Origin: Falsiruegeria litorea R37
GTDB taxonomy: Bacteria; Pseudomonadota; Alphaproteobacteria; Rhodobacterales; Rhodobacteraceae
Reading direction: 5' to 3'
Assembly: GCF_900172225.1 (NCBI RefSeq)
Contig: NZ_FWFO01000004.1
Coordinates: 279,759-343,758, forward strand
DNA length: 64,000 nt
Shown here: positions 46,017 through 54,845 of the stretch, one piece after another
How the letters are laid out: each line of letters opens with the position of its first letter
How positions within the stretch are numbered: the stretch's first letter is position 1
The notes under the pieces: generated by a model
Database searches by the model: none
The model's input: the letters and a program-made list of their open reading frames with translations, nothing else
Told to the model about the DNA's origin: nothing
Made by a program: the position numbers and the translations under genes

Positions 46017-47165
46017 TCAGTTCCCTCCCAGAAACGCTCCCATCGTTTGGCGCGCGATCACCACGCGTTGGACGTCTGATGCGCCCTCGTAGATGCGCAA
46101 GGCGCGGATATCACGGTACAGCTCCTCAACCTTCTGCCCGTGTTTAACGCCGTCGCCGCCGTGCAACTGCACCGCCTTGTCTATGACCTGCTGCGCCTGA
46201 TCCGTGGAATAGAGCTTGGCCATCGCTGCCTCTCGGCTGACGCGCGCGGCACCGGAATCCTTGGTCCAGGCGGCGCGATAGACCAGAAGAGCAGCAGCAT
46301 CCACGTCCATCGCCATGTCGGCGATGTGCCCCTGCACCATCTGCAACTCAAAGAGCGGCGCGCCCTGCACCTGCCGTTCGTTGACCCGCGCCAGAGCCTC
46401 GTCCAACGCGCGCCGGGCGAAGCCAAGCGCGGCGGCGGCCACCGTTGTACGGAACACATCCAAAGTGGCCATCGCCACCTTGAACCCTTGCCCCGGCGCG
46501 CCCAGAAGGGCCGATTTCGGTACGCGAACGTCGTTGAATCGCAAAGTTGCCAGCGGATGCGGCGCAATCACTTGCAGCCGCTCGACAACCTCGAACCCCG
46601 GCAGGCTCGCAGGCACCACAAAGGCGCTCAGCCCCTTGGCGCCCGGCCCCTCTCCGGTGCGGGCAAAGAGTGTATAGACATCCGCGATCCCCCCGTTTGA
46701 AATCCAGGTCTTTTCGCCATTCAGAACATAGTCATCGCCATCCAGCGTCGCGGTCATGGTCGAGTTCGCCACGTCTGACCCCGACTGCGGCTCAGTCAGT
46801 GCAAAAGCCGAGATCGCCTTGCCCGCCCGCGTCAATGGCAACCATTCGTCCTGTTGTGCCGGAGTGCCAAAGAGCGAAATAGCTCCGGTCCCCAGCCCCT
46901 GCATAGCAAAGGAAAAATCCGCCAACCCATCATGGCGCGCCAGCGTCTCGCGGATCAGGCACAGGGTCCGCACGTCCAGCACTTCACCAGCTGTTGGCTG
47001 AAGCCACCCAGCGGCCCCTAGATCGCTCACCAGCTTGCGACAGGCCGCGTCGATGTCGGCGTGATCCACAGACAAATGATCCGCACACCAAGCATCCAGA
47101 GTCTTCGCCAACTCGCGATGGCGATCCTCAAAGAACGGCCACTGCAAAAAGCTTCGATCAGCCAT
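46017..47165 (-). CDS. Acyl-CoA dehydrogenase of the 2-aminobenzoyl-CoA operon
   Basis: 382 residues. [26 protein letters not shown] and the C-terminal [33 protein letters not shown] are clear. The ATG at 47165 after AAGGGA is preferred to a TTG at 47195. Two bases separate its stop from the ligase start. In the aerobic CoA-linked pathway after ring oxidation, acyl-CoA dehydrogenase steps bring the product to beta-oxidation. Which step it performs is not resolvable here. Confidence 0.88.
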   Translation of the reverse strand: MADRSFLQWPFFEDRHRELAKTLDAWCADHLSVDHADIDAACRKLVSDLGAAGWLQPTAGEVLDVRTLCLIRETLARHDGLADFSFAMQGLGTGAISLFGTPAQQDEWLPLTRAGKAISAFALTEPQSGSDVANSTMTATLDGDDYVLNGEKTWISNGGIADVYTLFARTGEGPGAKGLSAFVVPASLPGFEVVERLQVIAPHPLATLRFNDVRVPKSALLGAPGQGFKVAMATLDVFRTTVAAAALGFARRALDEALARVNERQVQGAPLFELQMVQGHIADMAMDVDAAALLVYRAAWTKDSGAARVSREAAMAKLYSTDQAQQVIDKAVQLHGGDGVKHGQKVEELYRDIRALRIYEGASDVQRVVIARQTMGAFLGGN

Positions 47166-47248
47166 GTCGTGATCCCTTGCTTCTTTTTGTTCCAAATACG
47201 GCCGCCGGAGGCGGTCCCGAAGTCAGCCACGCAGACAAACCCATCGGC

Positions 47249-48049
47249 TTAATCCCCCTCAAACACGGGGCGTTCTTTCGCCACAAAGGCCCGATAGGCT
47301 CGCTCGAAATCCCCGGTCTGCATGCAGATCGCCTGCGCTTGTGCCTCGGCCTCGATGGCTTGTTCGATCGACATCGACCATTCTTGCGCCAGCATTGTCT
47401 TGGTGATCATATGTCCAAAGTTCGGACCGGCCGCGATCTGCTCGGCCAGCTTCAGAGCGGCACTGTCCAACTCCTCGGCTGGTACCACCTTGTTGTGGAA
47501 CCCCCAGGCCGCGCCTTCGTCCGCCGACATAGACCGGCCGGTATAGAGCAAGTCCGCGGTACGACCCTGACCGATGATCCGGGGCAGGATGGCACAGGCG
47601 CCCATGTCACAACCCGCCAACCCGACGCGGGTGAACAGGAACGCCACCTTTGCCTCAGGCGTGGCGATCCGCAGGTCGGACGCCATGGCGATGATCGCGC
47701 CAGCCCCCACACAAATTCCGTCGATGGCGGCAATGATCGGCTTGCCGCAATTCACCATCGCCTTGACCAGATCGCCGGTCATGCGGGTAAAGTGTAGCAG
47801 CTCTTTCATGTTCATCTTCGTCAACGGCCCGATGATGTCATGCACATCCCCGCCCGAGCTGAAGTTGCCGCCATTCGAGGCAAAGACCACCGCCTTCACC
47901 TCGTCATCATAATGCAGATCGCGGAACCAGTCGCGCAGTTCGGCATAGCTGTCGAAGGTCAGCGGGTTCTTGCGGTCGGGCCGGTCGAGCGAGACCGTGG
48001 CGATACCGTCCGTGATGGAGCAATTGAAATGCGTCGTATCGGCGTTCAT
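47249..48049 (-). CDS. Enoyl-CoA hydratase/isomerase family protein
   Basis: 266 residues of crotonase fold: [44 protein letters not shown] with [22 protein letters not shown]. The unusual Cys/Met-rich segment [12 protein letters not shown] differs from common hydratases. The ATG overlaps the MarR stop by 4 bp. Probably hydrates an unsaturated ring-derived acyl-CoA in the aminobenzoate route. Confidence 0.88.
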   Translation of the reverse strand: MNADTTHFNCSITDGIATVSLDRPDRKNPLTFDSYAELRDWFRDLHYDDEVKAVVFASNGGNFSSGGDVHDIIGPLTKMNMKELLHFTRMTGDLVKAMVNCGKPIIAAIDGICVGAGAIIAMASDLRIATPEAKVAFLFTRVGLAGCDMGACAILPRIIGQGRTADLLYTGRSMSADEGAAWGFHNKVVPAEELDSAALKLAEQIAAGPNFGHMITKTMLAQEWSMSIEQAIEAEAQAQAICMQTGDFERAYRAFVAKERPVFEGD

Positions 48050-48513
48050 TGCGCCTCCTCCCTGATAATCCGGTCAAGTTGTTCGATCATGGCGGTGGCC
48101 TCATCCGCCTCCAGCGCGCCCAACAGCTCATTCACCCAGTGCTCATGTTCCGATGCCTGCCGCGCGAACTCTTCTGCCCCCTTGCGGGTCAGGCGCACGC
48201 GGCTGGCGCGGCGGTCGCCCGGGACGGCTTCGCGCAGCGCGATTCCATCTTCAACCAGCCGCTCGACGATGCCGGTGACATTGCCGTTCGACACCTTGAG
48301 CAGCCCCGAAAGCTCACTCATCTTCAGCCCTTCGGCGTGGCGGCTCAGCGCCGACATCACGTCGAAACGGGGCAGGGTGGAGGCGAATTCGGTCCGCAAG
48401 GCTTCGCGCAGATCAGCCTCGATTGACCGGGTCACTTTGAGCAGTTTCAACCACAGCCGCAGGCGGGCCTTGCTGTCGGGTTCGGGTGTCATTTCTGGAT
48501 CGGGGGATGTCAT
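48046..48513 (-). CDS. MarR-family transcriptional regulator
   Basis: 155 residues. Winged [48 protein letters not shown], then [18 protein letters not shown]. Related MarR regulators (CouR, BadR type) bind aryl-CoA or aromatics. It is inside the operon with 4-bp overlaps on both sides (SDR stop and hydratase start), so it is expressed with the pathway it probably controls. The 34-bp palindrome at 51613 is its best operator candidate. Confidence 0.92.
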   Translation of the reverse strand: MTSPDPEMTPEPDSKARLRLWLKLLKVTRSIEADLREALRTEFASTLPRFDVMSALSRHAEGLKMSELSGLLKVSNGNVTGIVERLVEDGIALREAVPGDRRASRVRLTRKGAEEFARQASEHEHWVNELLGALEADEATAMIEQLDRIIREEAQ

Positions 48514-49268
48514 ATTTCACCTCCGCTAAGGGTCAGGGTGTGGCCGTTGACCGAGCGTGCGGCGTCAGAGCAAAGCCAGAGCGCGGTGCCCGCAACCTCA
48601 TCCGTCTGGATGAAGCGTTGTTGCGGGTTCGATTTATAGAGCGTTTTGGCGGCGTGCTCGGCGCTCAACCCGGTCTTGTCCACGATGTTCTGGATCGAGC
48701 GATCCAGCAAGGGGGTCTGAGTGAAGCCGGGGCAGATGGCGTTGACCGTGATCCCGTCCTGCGCCAGTTCCAGCGCCAGCGCGCGGGTCAGGCCGACAAC
48801 GCCATGTTTGGCGGCGACATAGCCCGAGACATAAGGATACCCCTTGAGCCCGGCGGTGGAGGCGACGGCGATCATGCGACCCCAACCGTTTGTTTGCATG
48901 TCGGGCAAAGCAGCCTGCCAGGTGTTGAACACACCGGTCAGATTGACTTGCAGCATGGCCGTCAGCCGATCGGGTTTCATCTTGGCAAAGGGCACGCTGT
49001 CGGCGGCGCCAGCGTTGGCGATGGCCACCTCAACCGGTCCATTCAATCCACGCGCTTGGGTGAAAGCGGCTCTTACAGCGTCCGCGTCAGTCACGTCACA
49101 GGTGATCCAGCCGATGAACTTGTGCTGCTTGGCAACCTCGCGCAGCGGCGCCTCGCGGCGGCCCAGGATGGTGACCTTGGCGCCCGCATGGGCCATTACT
49201 TGCGCGATCTCGGCCCCCACGCCGCTGCCGCCGCCGGTGACGACGACATGTTTGCCTTCGACACTCAC
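48510..49268 (-). CDS. SDR-family 3-hydroxyacyl-CoA dehydrogenase-like protein
   Basis: 252 residues from a GTG start that overlaps the stop of the monooxygenase gene (GTGA). [10 protein letters not shown] is the cofactor loop, NAGAADS follows, and the active site is YVAAK. Its LTLSGGEI end is that of the classical SDR fold. Likely oxidises a 3-hydroxyacyl-CoA intermediate of the aminobenzoate route, as in the abm clusters. A frame extending to 49391 lies inside the upstream gene and is not used. Confidence 0.87.
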   Translation of the reverse strand: MSVEGKHVVVTGGGSGVGAEIAQVMAHAGAKVTILGRREAPLREVAKQHKFIGWITCDVTDADAVRAAFTQARGLNGPVEVAIANAGAADSVPFAKMKPDRLTAMLQVNLTGVFNTWQAALPDMQTNGWGRMIAVASTAGLKGYPYVSGYVAAKHGVVGLTRALALELAQDGITVNAICPGFTQTPLLDRSIQNIVDKTGLSAEHAAKTLYKSNPQQRFIQTDEVAGTALWLCSDAARSVNGHTLTLSGGEI

Positions 49269-51559
49269 GCGCGGATCTCCGCTTCGGCTTCGCGGTCGGC
49301 CAATCGCCAGGCTTGATCGCGACCGGCGAGATAGGGCAGGGGCCAATCGGCATGGCGGTCGCCGATGCGGGCGGCCTCGTGCAGGGTCCAATAGGGGTCG
49401 GCCAGATGGGGGCGGCCCACGCAGATCAGATCGGCGCGGCCTGCCATCAGGATCGAATTCGCGTGATCGGCCTCATAAATGTTGCCAACGGCCATGGTGG
49501 CGATCCCGGCCTCATTACGGATGCGGTCCGAGAAGGGCGTCTGGAACATGCGGCCGTAGACCGGTTGCGCCTCGGTGGTGGTCTGACCGGCCGAGACGTC
49601 GATGATGTCGGCCCCGGCCGAGCGGAACAGGCGCGCGATTTCGACGGCTTCTTCGGGCGTCACACCGGCCTCGCCCACCCAGTCGTTGGCCGAAATGCGC
49701 ACCGACATCGGTTTGGTCACGGGCCAGACGGCGCGCATGGCGGCGAAGACCTCGAGCGGGTAGCGCATACGGTTTTCCAGTGACCGGCCATAGTCGTCGG
49801 TGCGGACGTTCGATACCGGAGAGATGAAGGACGAGATCAGATAGCCGTGTGCGGCGTGCAGTTCGATCATGTCGAACCCGGCGCGGTTGGCCATTTCGGC
49901 AGCGGCAACAAACTGATCCCGCACCTGATCCATGTCGTCGCGGTTCATTTCACGCGGGGTGGCGTTGTTGTCGGACCAAGGCAGGGCAGAGGCTGACATG
50001 ACCTCCCAATTCCCGCCCTTCAGGGGCGCGTCCATCGTCTCCCACCCCAATTGGGTCGACCCCTTGCGCCCCGAATGGCCGATCTGACAGCAGATCTTGG
50101 CAGGGGTGTGGTCGTGCACGTAATTGGTAAGCCGCGTCCAAGCGGCCTCATGCTCCGGCGCATACAGGCCGGGACAGCCCGGTGTGATCCGCCCTTCGGC
50201 CGAAACACAGGTCATTTCGGTATAGACCAGCCCCGCACCGCCCTTGGCGCGTTCGCCGTAGTGTACCAGATGCCAATCCGTAGGGGCACCATCCACGGCC
50301 TTGTATTGCGCCATGGGCGAGACGACGATGCGGTTTTGCAGGTCCATGTCGCGCAAGCGATAGGGTGCGAACATCGGCGCGCGGATGGGTTCAGCGGCTC
50401 CGCCAGTGCGGGTCTGAAACCAGCCTTCGGCAGACTTAAGCCATTCTGCATCCCGCAGGCGCAGATTTTCGTGGCTAATGCGTTGTGAGCGGGTCAGCAG
50501 CGAATAGTTGAACTGCACCGGGTCCATGTCCAGATAGCGCTCGACCTGCTCGAACCATTCCAGCGAGTTGCGTGCTGCCGACTGCAGGCGGAGCACATCG
50601 AGGCGGCGTTCGTCCTGATAGCGCACGAATGCCTGCTCCAAGTCAGGTTCCGAATGCAGGAAGGTGGCCATCGAAATGGCGCTGTCAAAAGCCAGACGTG
50701 AGCCTGACCCGATCGAGAAATGCGCCGTTGCGGCGGCGTCGCCCATCAGCACCACATTCTCGTGGTGCCATTTCTCGCACAGGACGCGGGGGAAGTTGAT
50801 CCAGACCGCCGAACCGCGCAGGTGATTGGCGTTCGACATCAAGGCATGCCCGCCCAGATGATCGGCAAAGATGCGTTCGCATGTGGCGACGCTTTCTTCT
50901 TTAGACATGTGTTCAAACCCAAAGGCGTCCCATGTCTCTTGGCTGCATTCCACGATCACCGTCGCGGTGTCCTCGTCGAACTGATAGGCGTGGACCCAAA
51001 CCCAACCGTGTTCGGTCTTTTCAAAGATAAATGTAAAGGCGTCGTCGAACTTCTGATGGGTGCCCAGCCAGATGAACTTGCATTCGCGCACGTCCACATC
51101 CGGCTTGAAATGCTCGGCCATGTCGCTGCGCACGCGGGAATTCAGCCCATCACAGGCCACCACCAGATCGTATTCCGCCTGATATTCGGCGATCGGTCGC
51201 GCTTCGGTCTCATACTGCAGATCAACGCCCAGTTCGCGGGCGCGATCCTGCAGCAGGATCAGCATCTTCTTGCGTCCGATCCCGGCAAAGCCGTGGCCGC
51301 CCGACACCGTGCGTACGCCGTCATGCACCACGGCGATGTCGTCCCAATAGGCAAAGTTGGCGCGGATCGCCTCGGCGCTTTTGGGGTCGTTGGTGGTCAG
51401 GTTCTCCAGCGCGTCATCGCTGAGCACCACGCCCCAGCCAAAGGTGTCGTCGCCCTTGTTGCGTTCGATCACCGAAACCTCGTGGGCGGGATCGCGCAGC
51501 TTCATCGAGATCGCAAAGTAGAGCCCGGCTGGCCCGCCCCCAATACATGCAACGTGCAT
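49265..51559 (-). CDS. Bifunctional 2-aminobenzoyl-CoA monooxygenase/reductase (salicylyl-CoA 5-hydroxylase type)
   Basis: 764 residues, two domains. The N-terminal FAD hydroxylase shows [26 protein letters not shown] and [22 protein letters not shown]. From about residue 395 an old-yellow-enzyme domain starts ([22 protein letters not shown]) with [27 protein letters not shown] and [10 protein letters not shown]. This pairing matches the Azoarcus 2-aminobenzoyl-CoA monooxygenase/reductase, which hydroxylates and then reduces the ring. GGAGGG precedes the ATG at 51559; a TTG upstream at 51625 is rejected. First gene of the seven-gene operon. Confidence 0.9.
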   Translation of the reverse strand: MHVACIGGGPAGLYFAISMKLRDPAHEVSVIERNKGDDTFGWGVVLSDDALENLTTNDPKSAEAIRANFAYWDDIAVVHDGVRTVSGGHGFAGIGRKKMLILLQDRARELGVDLQYETEARPIAEYQAEYDLVVACDGLNSRVRSDMAEHFKPDVDVRECKFIWLGTHQKFDDAFTFIFEKTEHGWVWVHAYQFDEDTATVIVECSQETWDAFGFEHMSKEESVATCERIFADHLGGHALMSNANHLRGSAVWINFPRVLCEKWHHENVVLMGDAAATAHFSIGSGSRLAFDSAISMATFLHSEPDLEQAFVRYQDERRLDVLRLQSAARNSLEWFEQVERYLDMDPVQFNYSLLTRSQRISHENLRLRDAEWLKSAEGWFQTRTGGAAEPIRAPMFAPYRLRDMDLQNRIVVSPMAQYKAVDGAPTDWHLVHYGERAKGGAGLVYTEMTCVSAEGRITPGCPGLYAPEHEAAWTRLTNYVHDHTPAKICCQIGHSGRKGSTQLGWETMDAPLKGGNWEVMSASALPWSDNNATPREMNRDDMDQVRDQFVAAAEMANRAGFDMIELHAAHGYLISSFISPVSNVRTDDYGRSLENRMRYPLEVFAAMRAVWPVTKPMSVRISANDWVGEAGVTPEEAVEIARLFRSAGADIIDVSAGQTTTEAQPVYGRMFQTPFSDRIRNEAGIATMAVGNIYEADHANSILMAGRADLICVGRPHLADPYWTLHEAARIGDRHADWPLPYLAGRDQAWRLADREAEAEIRA

Positions 51560-51612
51560 CGATTCCCTCCCGCTAACGGTGTTGTTGAGGGTTACGATAC
51601 CCCGGTTGCTGA

Positions 51613-51646
51613 TTATTTCAAGCATAAACCTTTAAGCTTGAAATAA
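51613..51646. promoter_or_regulatory. 34-bp near-perfect inverted repeat, candidate MarR operator
   Basis: TTATTTCAAGCATAAA, a CC centre and TTTAAGCTTGAAATAA; only one of 16 pairs mismatches. It lies in the 130-bp gap between the divergent aminobenzoyl-CoA operon and kynB-kynA, so one regulator could govern both. Length and AT-rich symmetric arms suit a MarR-family dimer pair. Confidence 0.8.
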
Positions 51647-51689
51647 GTGAGAGTGACGCATAGGCTGACCCCAGGACAGGGAGGATCAC

Positions 51690-52463
51690 ATGATCGACTG
51701 GGATGATGCCTTTGACAATTCCGGCTATGTTGCGGGCTCGGACAAGCTGGCCGCTGCCTGGGCTGTACAGGCAGAAGCTTATCGCGCCAAAGGCGGAGAG
51801 CTTGACCTGCCTTACGGTGATGGCGCTCGCAATCAGTTTGATCTGTTCCGGCCCCAAGGCGAGGCCAAAGGGCTGATCGTTTTTGTGCATGGCGGCTATT
51901 GGCAGATGCTCGACAAAAGCTATTGGTCCCACTTTGCCGCCGGTCCCTTGTCGCAGGGGTGGGCGTTGGCCATCCCCAGCTACACTTTGGCTCCCGAGGC
52001 GCGATTGTCACAGATGGTGGCCGAAATTGCGGCGGCGACGACCAAGGCCGCGGGCATGGTTGATGGTCCGGTGCGCCTGATCGGCCATTCGGCGGGCGGG
52101 CATCTGGTGTCGCGCATGGCGTGCGCGGATGGCCCCGTGCCGGGGCGGCTGGACCGGGTGATCTCGGTCAGTGGCATTCACGACTTGCGCCCTCTGCAGT
52201 GGACCAAGATGAACAACACCCTGCACCTGGATGCATCCGAGGCCGAAGCGCAGAGCCCCGCCTTGCTGCCCAAACGCGAAGGTTTGGACGTGACCGCTTG
52301 GGTCGGCGCGCTTGAGCGCCCGGAGCTGGTGCGCCAAACCCGCGTTCTGTCAGAAAACTGGCAGGTTCCGAATGTCTTTGAACCGGATCAGGACCATTTC
52401 TCGGTGGTCGAGGCCATTGGCCGACCGGGTTCCCCCCTTCTTACTGAATTGCTCAAGGATTGA
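51690..52463 (+). CDS. kynB: Arylformamidase (kynurenine formamidase), alpha/beta hydrolase type
   Basis: 257 residues. The HGGXW oxyanion motif is HGGYW in LIVFVHGGYWQML, and the nucleophile elbow is GHSAGG. The gene sits 4 bp before tryptophan 2,3-dioxygenase. This is the alpha/beta hydrolase-fold arylformamidase, not the cyclase-like KynB. It hydrolyses N-formylkynurenine to kynurenine and formate. The symbol follows function. Confidence 0.88.
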   Translation: MIDWDDAFDNSGYVAGSDKLAAAWAVQAEAYRAKGGELDLPYGDGARNQFDLFRPQGEAKGLIVFVHGGYWQMLDKSYWSHFAAGPLSQGWALAIPSYTLAPEARLSQMVAEIAAATTKAAGMVDGPVRLIGHSAGGHLVSRMACADGPVPGRLDRVISVSGIHDLRPLQWTKMNNTLHLDASEAEAQSPALLPKREGLDVTAWVGALERPELVRQTRVLSENWQVPNVFEPDQDHFSVVEAIGRPGSPLLTELLKD

Positions 52464-52467
52464 TCCC

Positions 52468-53301
52468 ATGACACAGGCCTATGACCCCAGCCAGGACGGC
52501 GCAAAAATGTCCTATGCCAAGGACATGAGCTATGGCGATTATCTGCATATGGACCAGCTTCTGGCCACGCATGAGTTGCACTCCGATGCCCATGACGAGC
52601 TGCTGTTCATCATCCAGCACCAGACATCTGAGCTGTGGATGCGGCTGGTGCTGCACGAAATTGCCGCGGCGCGAGAACTGCTGAAAGGCGATGACTTCCG
52701 GCCCGCGTTCAAGATGCTGACACGGGTGGCGCGCATCTTTGATCAGCTGAACTCGGCCTGGGACGTGCTGCGCACCATGACGCCCAGCGATTACACCACA
52801 TTCCGCGAAGCCTTGGGCAATTCGTCTGGCTTTCAGTCGCATCAGTACCGGCTGATCGAGTTTTCCTTGGGCAACCGCAACCCAGCAATGATGAAGGTGC
52901 ACGAACACCGACCGGAATCGCACCAGATGTTGTCGGACGAGTTGGCGCGAAAATCTCTCTATCACGTGGCGCTGGATGCCCTGTCGGCCAAAACCGGGGT
53001 TGCTTTTGATTCCCAGGTTTATCGCCTGGATGCACCGCATTCCTCGGACCCCGAAGTACAACGCGCCTGGACGATGGTCTATGAGGACCCAAAGACCTAT
53101 TGGGACCTGTACGAACTGGCCGAAAAACTGGTCGATCTCGAAGATTATTTTCGCCGCTGGCGATTCAACCACGTCACAACTGTTGAGCGGGTGATCGGGT
53201 TCAAGCGGGGAACGGGCGGCACCAGCGGGGTACAATATCTGCGCCGCATGCTTGAGGTCGAGCTGTTCCCCGAGCTTTGGCATTTGCGTGGCGATTTGTA
53301 A
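52468..53301 (+). CDS. kynA: Tryptophan 2,3-dioxygenase
   Basis: 277 residues. The heme pocket His H51 (FIIQHQTSELW), the proximal His in WRFNHVTTVERVIG and KRGTGGTSGVQYLR at the end are TDO signatures. Opens the indole ring of L-tryptophan to N-formylkynurenine. The ATG at 52468 follows AAGGATTG; a frame to 52312 lies inside kynB. Kynureninase, needed to reach anthranilate, is not in the window. Confidence 0.95.
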   Translation: MTQAYDPSQDGAKMSYAKDMSYGDYLHMDQLLATHELHSDAHDELLFIIQHQTSELWMRLVLHEIAAARELLKGDDFRPAFKMLTRVARIFDQLNSAWDVLRTMTPSDYTTFREALGNSSGFQSHQYRLIEFSLGNRNPAMMKVHEHRPESHQMLSDELARKSLYHVALDALSAKTGVAFDSQVYRLDAPHSSDPEVQRAWTMVYEDPKTYWDLYELAEKLVDLEDYFRRWRFNHVTTVERVIGFKRGTGGTSGVQYLRRMLEVELFPELWHLRGDL

Positions 53302-53487
53302 GGCCCAGCCTTTCATTTTCCCGAGCTTAGAATTGGGTTTTTCTTCAAACCCCAATACAGCATGGCCAAAAACGACATTCAGAGTTTGATCAAAGTGTCG
53401 CTACTGGCCATGGACCTACCTGAGTTGCTGTTCTAACGTCGCCTCAAACCACCCAGTCAATTCCTGACCAACAGGTGCGAGGTAAAT
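53302..53487. other. Gene-poor gap between kynA and the Mo hydroxylase operon
   Basis: 186 bp. A 24-codon ORF (53362-53436) has no ribosome site. No terminator with a T-tract or operator was recognised. Confidence 0.5.
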
Positions 53488-54369
53488 ATGAACTATCACA
53501 GCCCTGCCAGTTTTGCCGAAGCCTCGGCTCTGGCTGTAAACGCAGATGGTGTGACGCGGTTTCTTGCGGGCGGGACGGATGTCCTGGTGCAGCTGCGCGC
53601 GGACATCGTCACCCCCGATACTCTGATCGACATCAAAAAGATCGATGGCGTCAGCGACATCAAACAGAACGATGACGGCAGCTGGACGCTTGGCGTAGCC
53701 GTCACCGGCGCCGAGATGACCGAGCATGCCAGCCTGTCGCAGGATTGGCCCGGCGTGGTCGAGGCGATGGACCTTGTTGGTTCGACACAGGTTCAGGGCC
53801 GCGCCACGCTGACGGGCAACCTGTGCAATGGCTCGCCTGCTGCTGATAGCGTTCCGGCCATGGTGGCCGCGGGTGTGACCGTCACCGTCACCAGTGCGGA
53901 TGGCAGCCGCGAGGTCGCGGTCGAGGACATCCCGACCGGTCCCGGTCGCACGTCACTGACCAAGGGTGAGCTGGTTTCGGCGGTGAACATCCCGGCACGT
54001 AGCGCCAATGCGGGCGACGCCTATTTGCGCTTTATCCCCCGCACTGAAATGGACATCGCCGTTGTCGGCGTGGCCGTCTCTCTGCGTCTGGATGGGGACA
54101 CCGTGACCGAAGCGCGTGTCTGTCTGGGCGCTGTCGCACCAACAGTTCTGCTGGTGCAGGACTGCGCGGATGCGATCATTGGCTCGACACTGGATGATGC
54201 GGCGCTGGACGCTCTGGCGGCGGCCGCTTCGGCAGCGTGCAACCCGATCACCGACAAACGCGGCACCGTTGAGTTCCGCACTGATGTGGCTGGCGTGCTG
54301 GCCAAACGCGCGGCGAAAATCGCCTATGCCCGTGCCAAGGGCGAGACCGTGAAAGGAGATCACGCATGA
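53488..54369 (+). CDS. Molybdenum hydroxylase, FAD-binding medium subunit
   Basis: 293 residues of the CoxM type. FAD-binding motif AGGTDVLVQLR near residue 30 (the AGGTD signature) and TLTGNLCNGSPAADSVPAM (TLGGN-like) are present. Passes electrons from the FeS subunit to an acceptor. Overlaps the next gene by 4 bp (ATGA). First gene of a medium-small-large-MoaD operon. Confidence 0.92.
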   Translation: MNYHSPASFAEASALAVNADGVTRFLAGGTDVLVQLRADIVTPDTLIDIKKIDGVSDIKQNDDGSWTLGVAVTGAEMTEHASLSQDWPGVVEAMDLVGSTQVQGRATLTGNLCNGSPAADSVPAMVAAGVTVTVTSADGSREVAVEDIPTGPGRTSLTKGELVSAVNIPARSANAGDAYLRFIPRTEMDIAVVGVAVSLRLDGDTVTEARVCLGAVAPTVLLVQDCADAIIGSTLDDAALDALAAAASAACNPITDKRGTVEFRTDVAGVLAKRAAKIAYARAKGETVKGDHA

Positions 54370-54845
54370 GCAAGATCCACGTCACAACAACCGTGAACGG
54401 CGACGAGACAGAATTCCTGTGCGATCCGCGCGAAACGCTCCTCGACGTGCTGCGCGACAGGTTGAACCTGACCGGCGCCAAAGAGGGCTGCGGCACCGGC
54501 GATTGCGGGGCCTGTTCGGTGACCATCGACGGGCGTTTGGTCTGTTCCTGTCTGGTGCTGGGGGCCGAAGCCGAGGGCAAAGACATTGCCACGGTCGAAG
54601 GCATCGCCGATGGTGACACGCTCCATCCGTTGCAGCGCAAGTTCATCGAACACGCTGCCTTGCAATGCGGTATCTGCACGCCAGGTATCCTGGTGGCGGC
54701 CAAGTCGCTGCTGGAAAAGAACCCGGACCCGACCGAGACCGAGGTTCGCTATTGGCTGGCTGGCAACCTGTGCCGTTGCACCGGCTATGACAAGATCATT
54801 CGCGCCGTGATGGATGCGGCCACTGAAATGCGGGAGGCGTCGTAA
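54366..54845 (+). CDS. Molybdenum hydroxylase, 2Fe-2S small subunit
   Basis: 159 residues. Plant-type N-terminal cluster C-x4-C-x2-C in GCGTGDCGACSV with a further Cys downstream, and a C-terminal cluster motif CGICTPG ... CRCTGY. Eight Cys in total bind two 2Fe-2S centres. Relays electrons from the Mo site to FAD. ATGA-type overlap with the medium subunit; its stop shares a base with the large subunit start. Confidence 0.94.
   Translation: MSKIHVTTTVNGDETEFLCDPRETLLDVLRDRLNLTGAKEGCGTGDCGACSVTIDGRLVCSCLVLGAEAEGKDIATVEGIADGDTLHPLQRKFIEHAALQCGICTPGILVAAKSLLEKNPDPTETEVRYWLAGNLCRCTGYDKIIRAVMDAATEMREAS

Noticed and set aside
53362..53436. 24-codon ORF between kynA and the Mo hydroxylase operon
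   Set aside because: No ribosome site, no hydrophobic or motif content; ordinary chance ORF.
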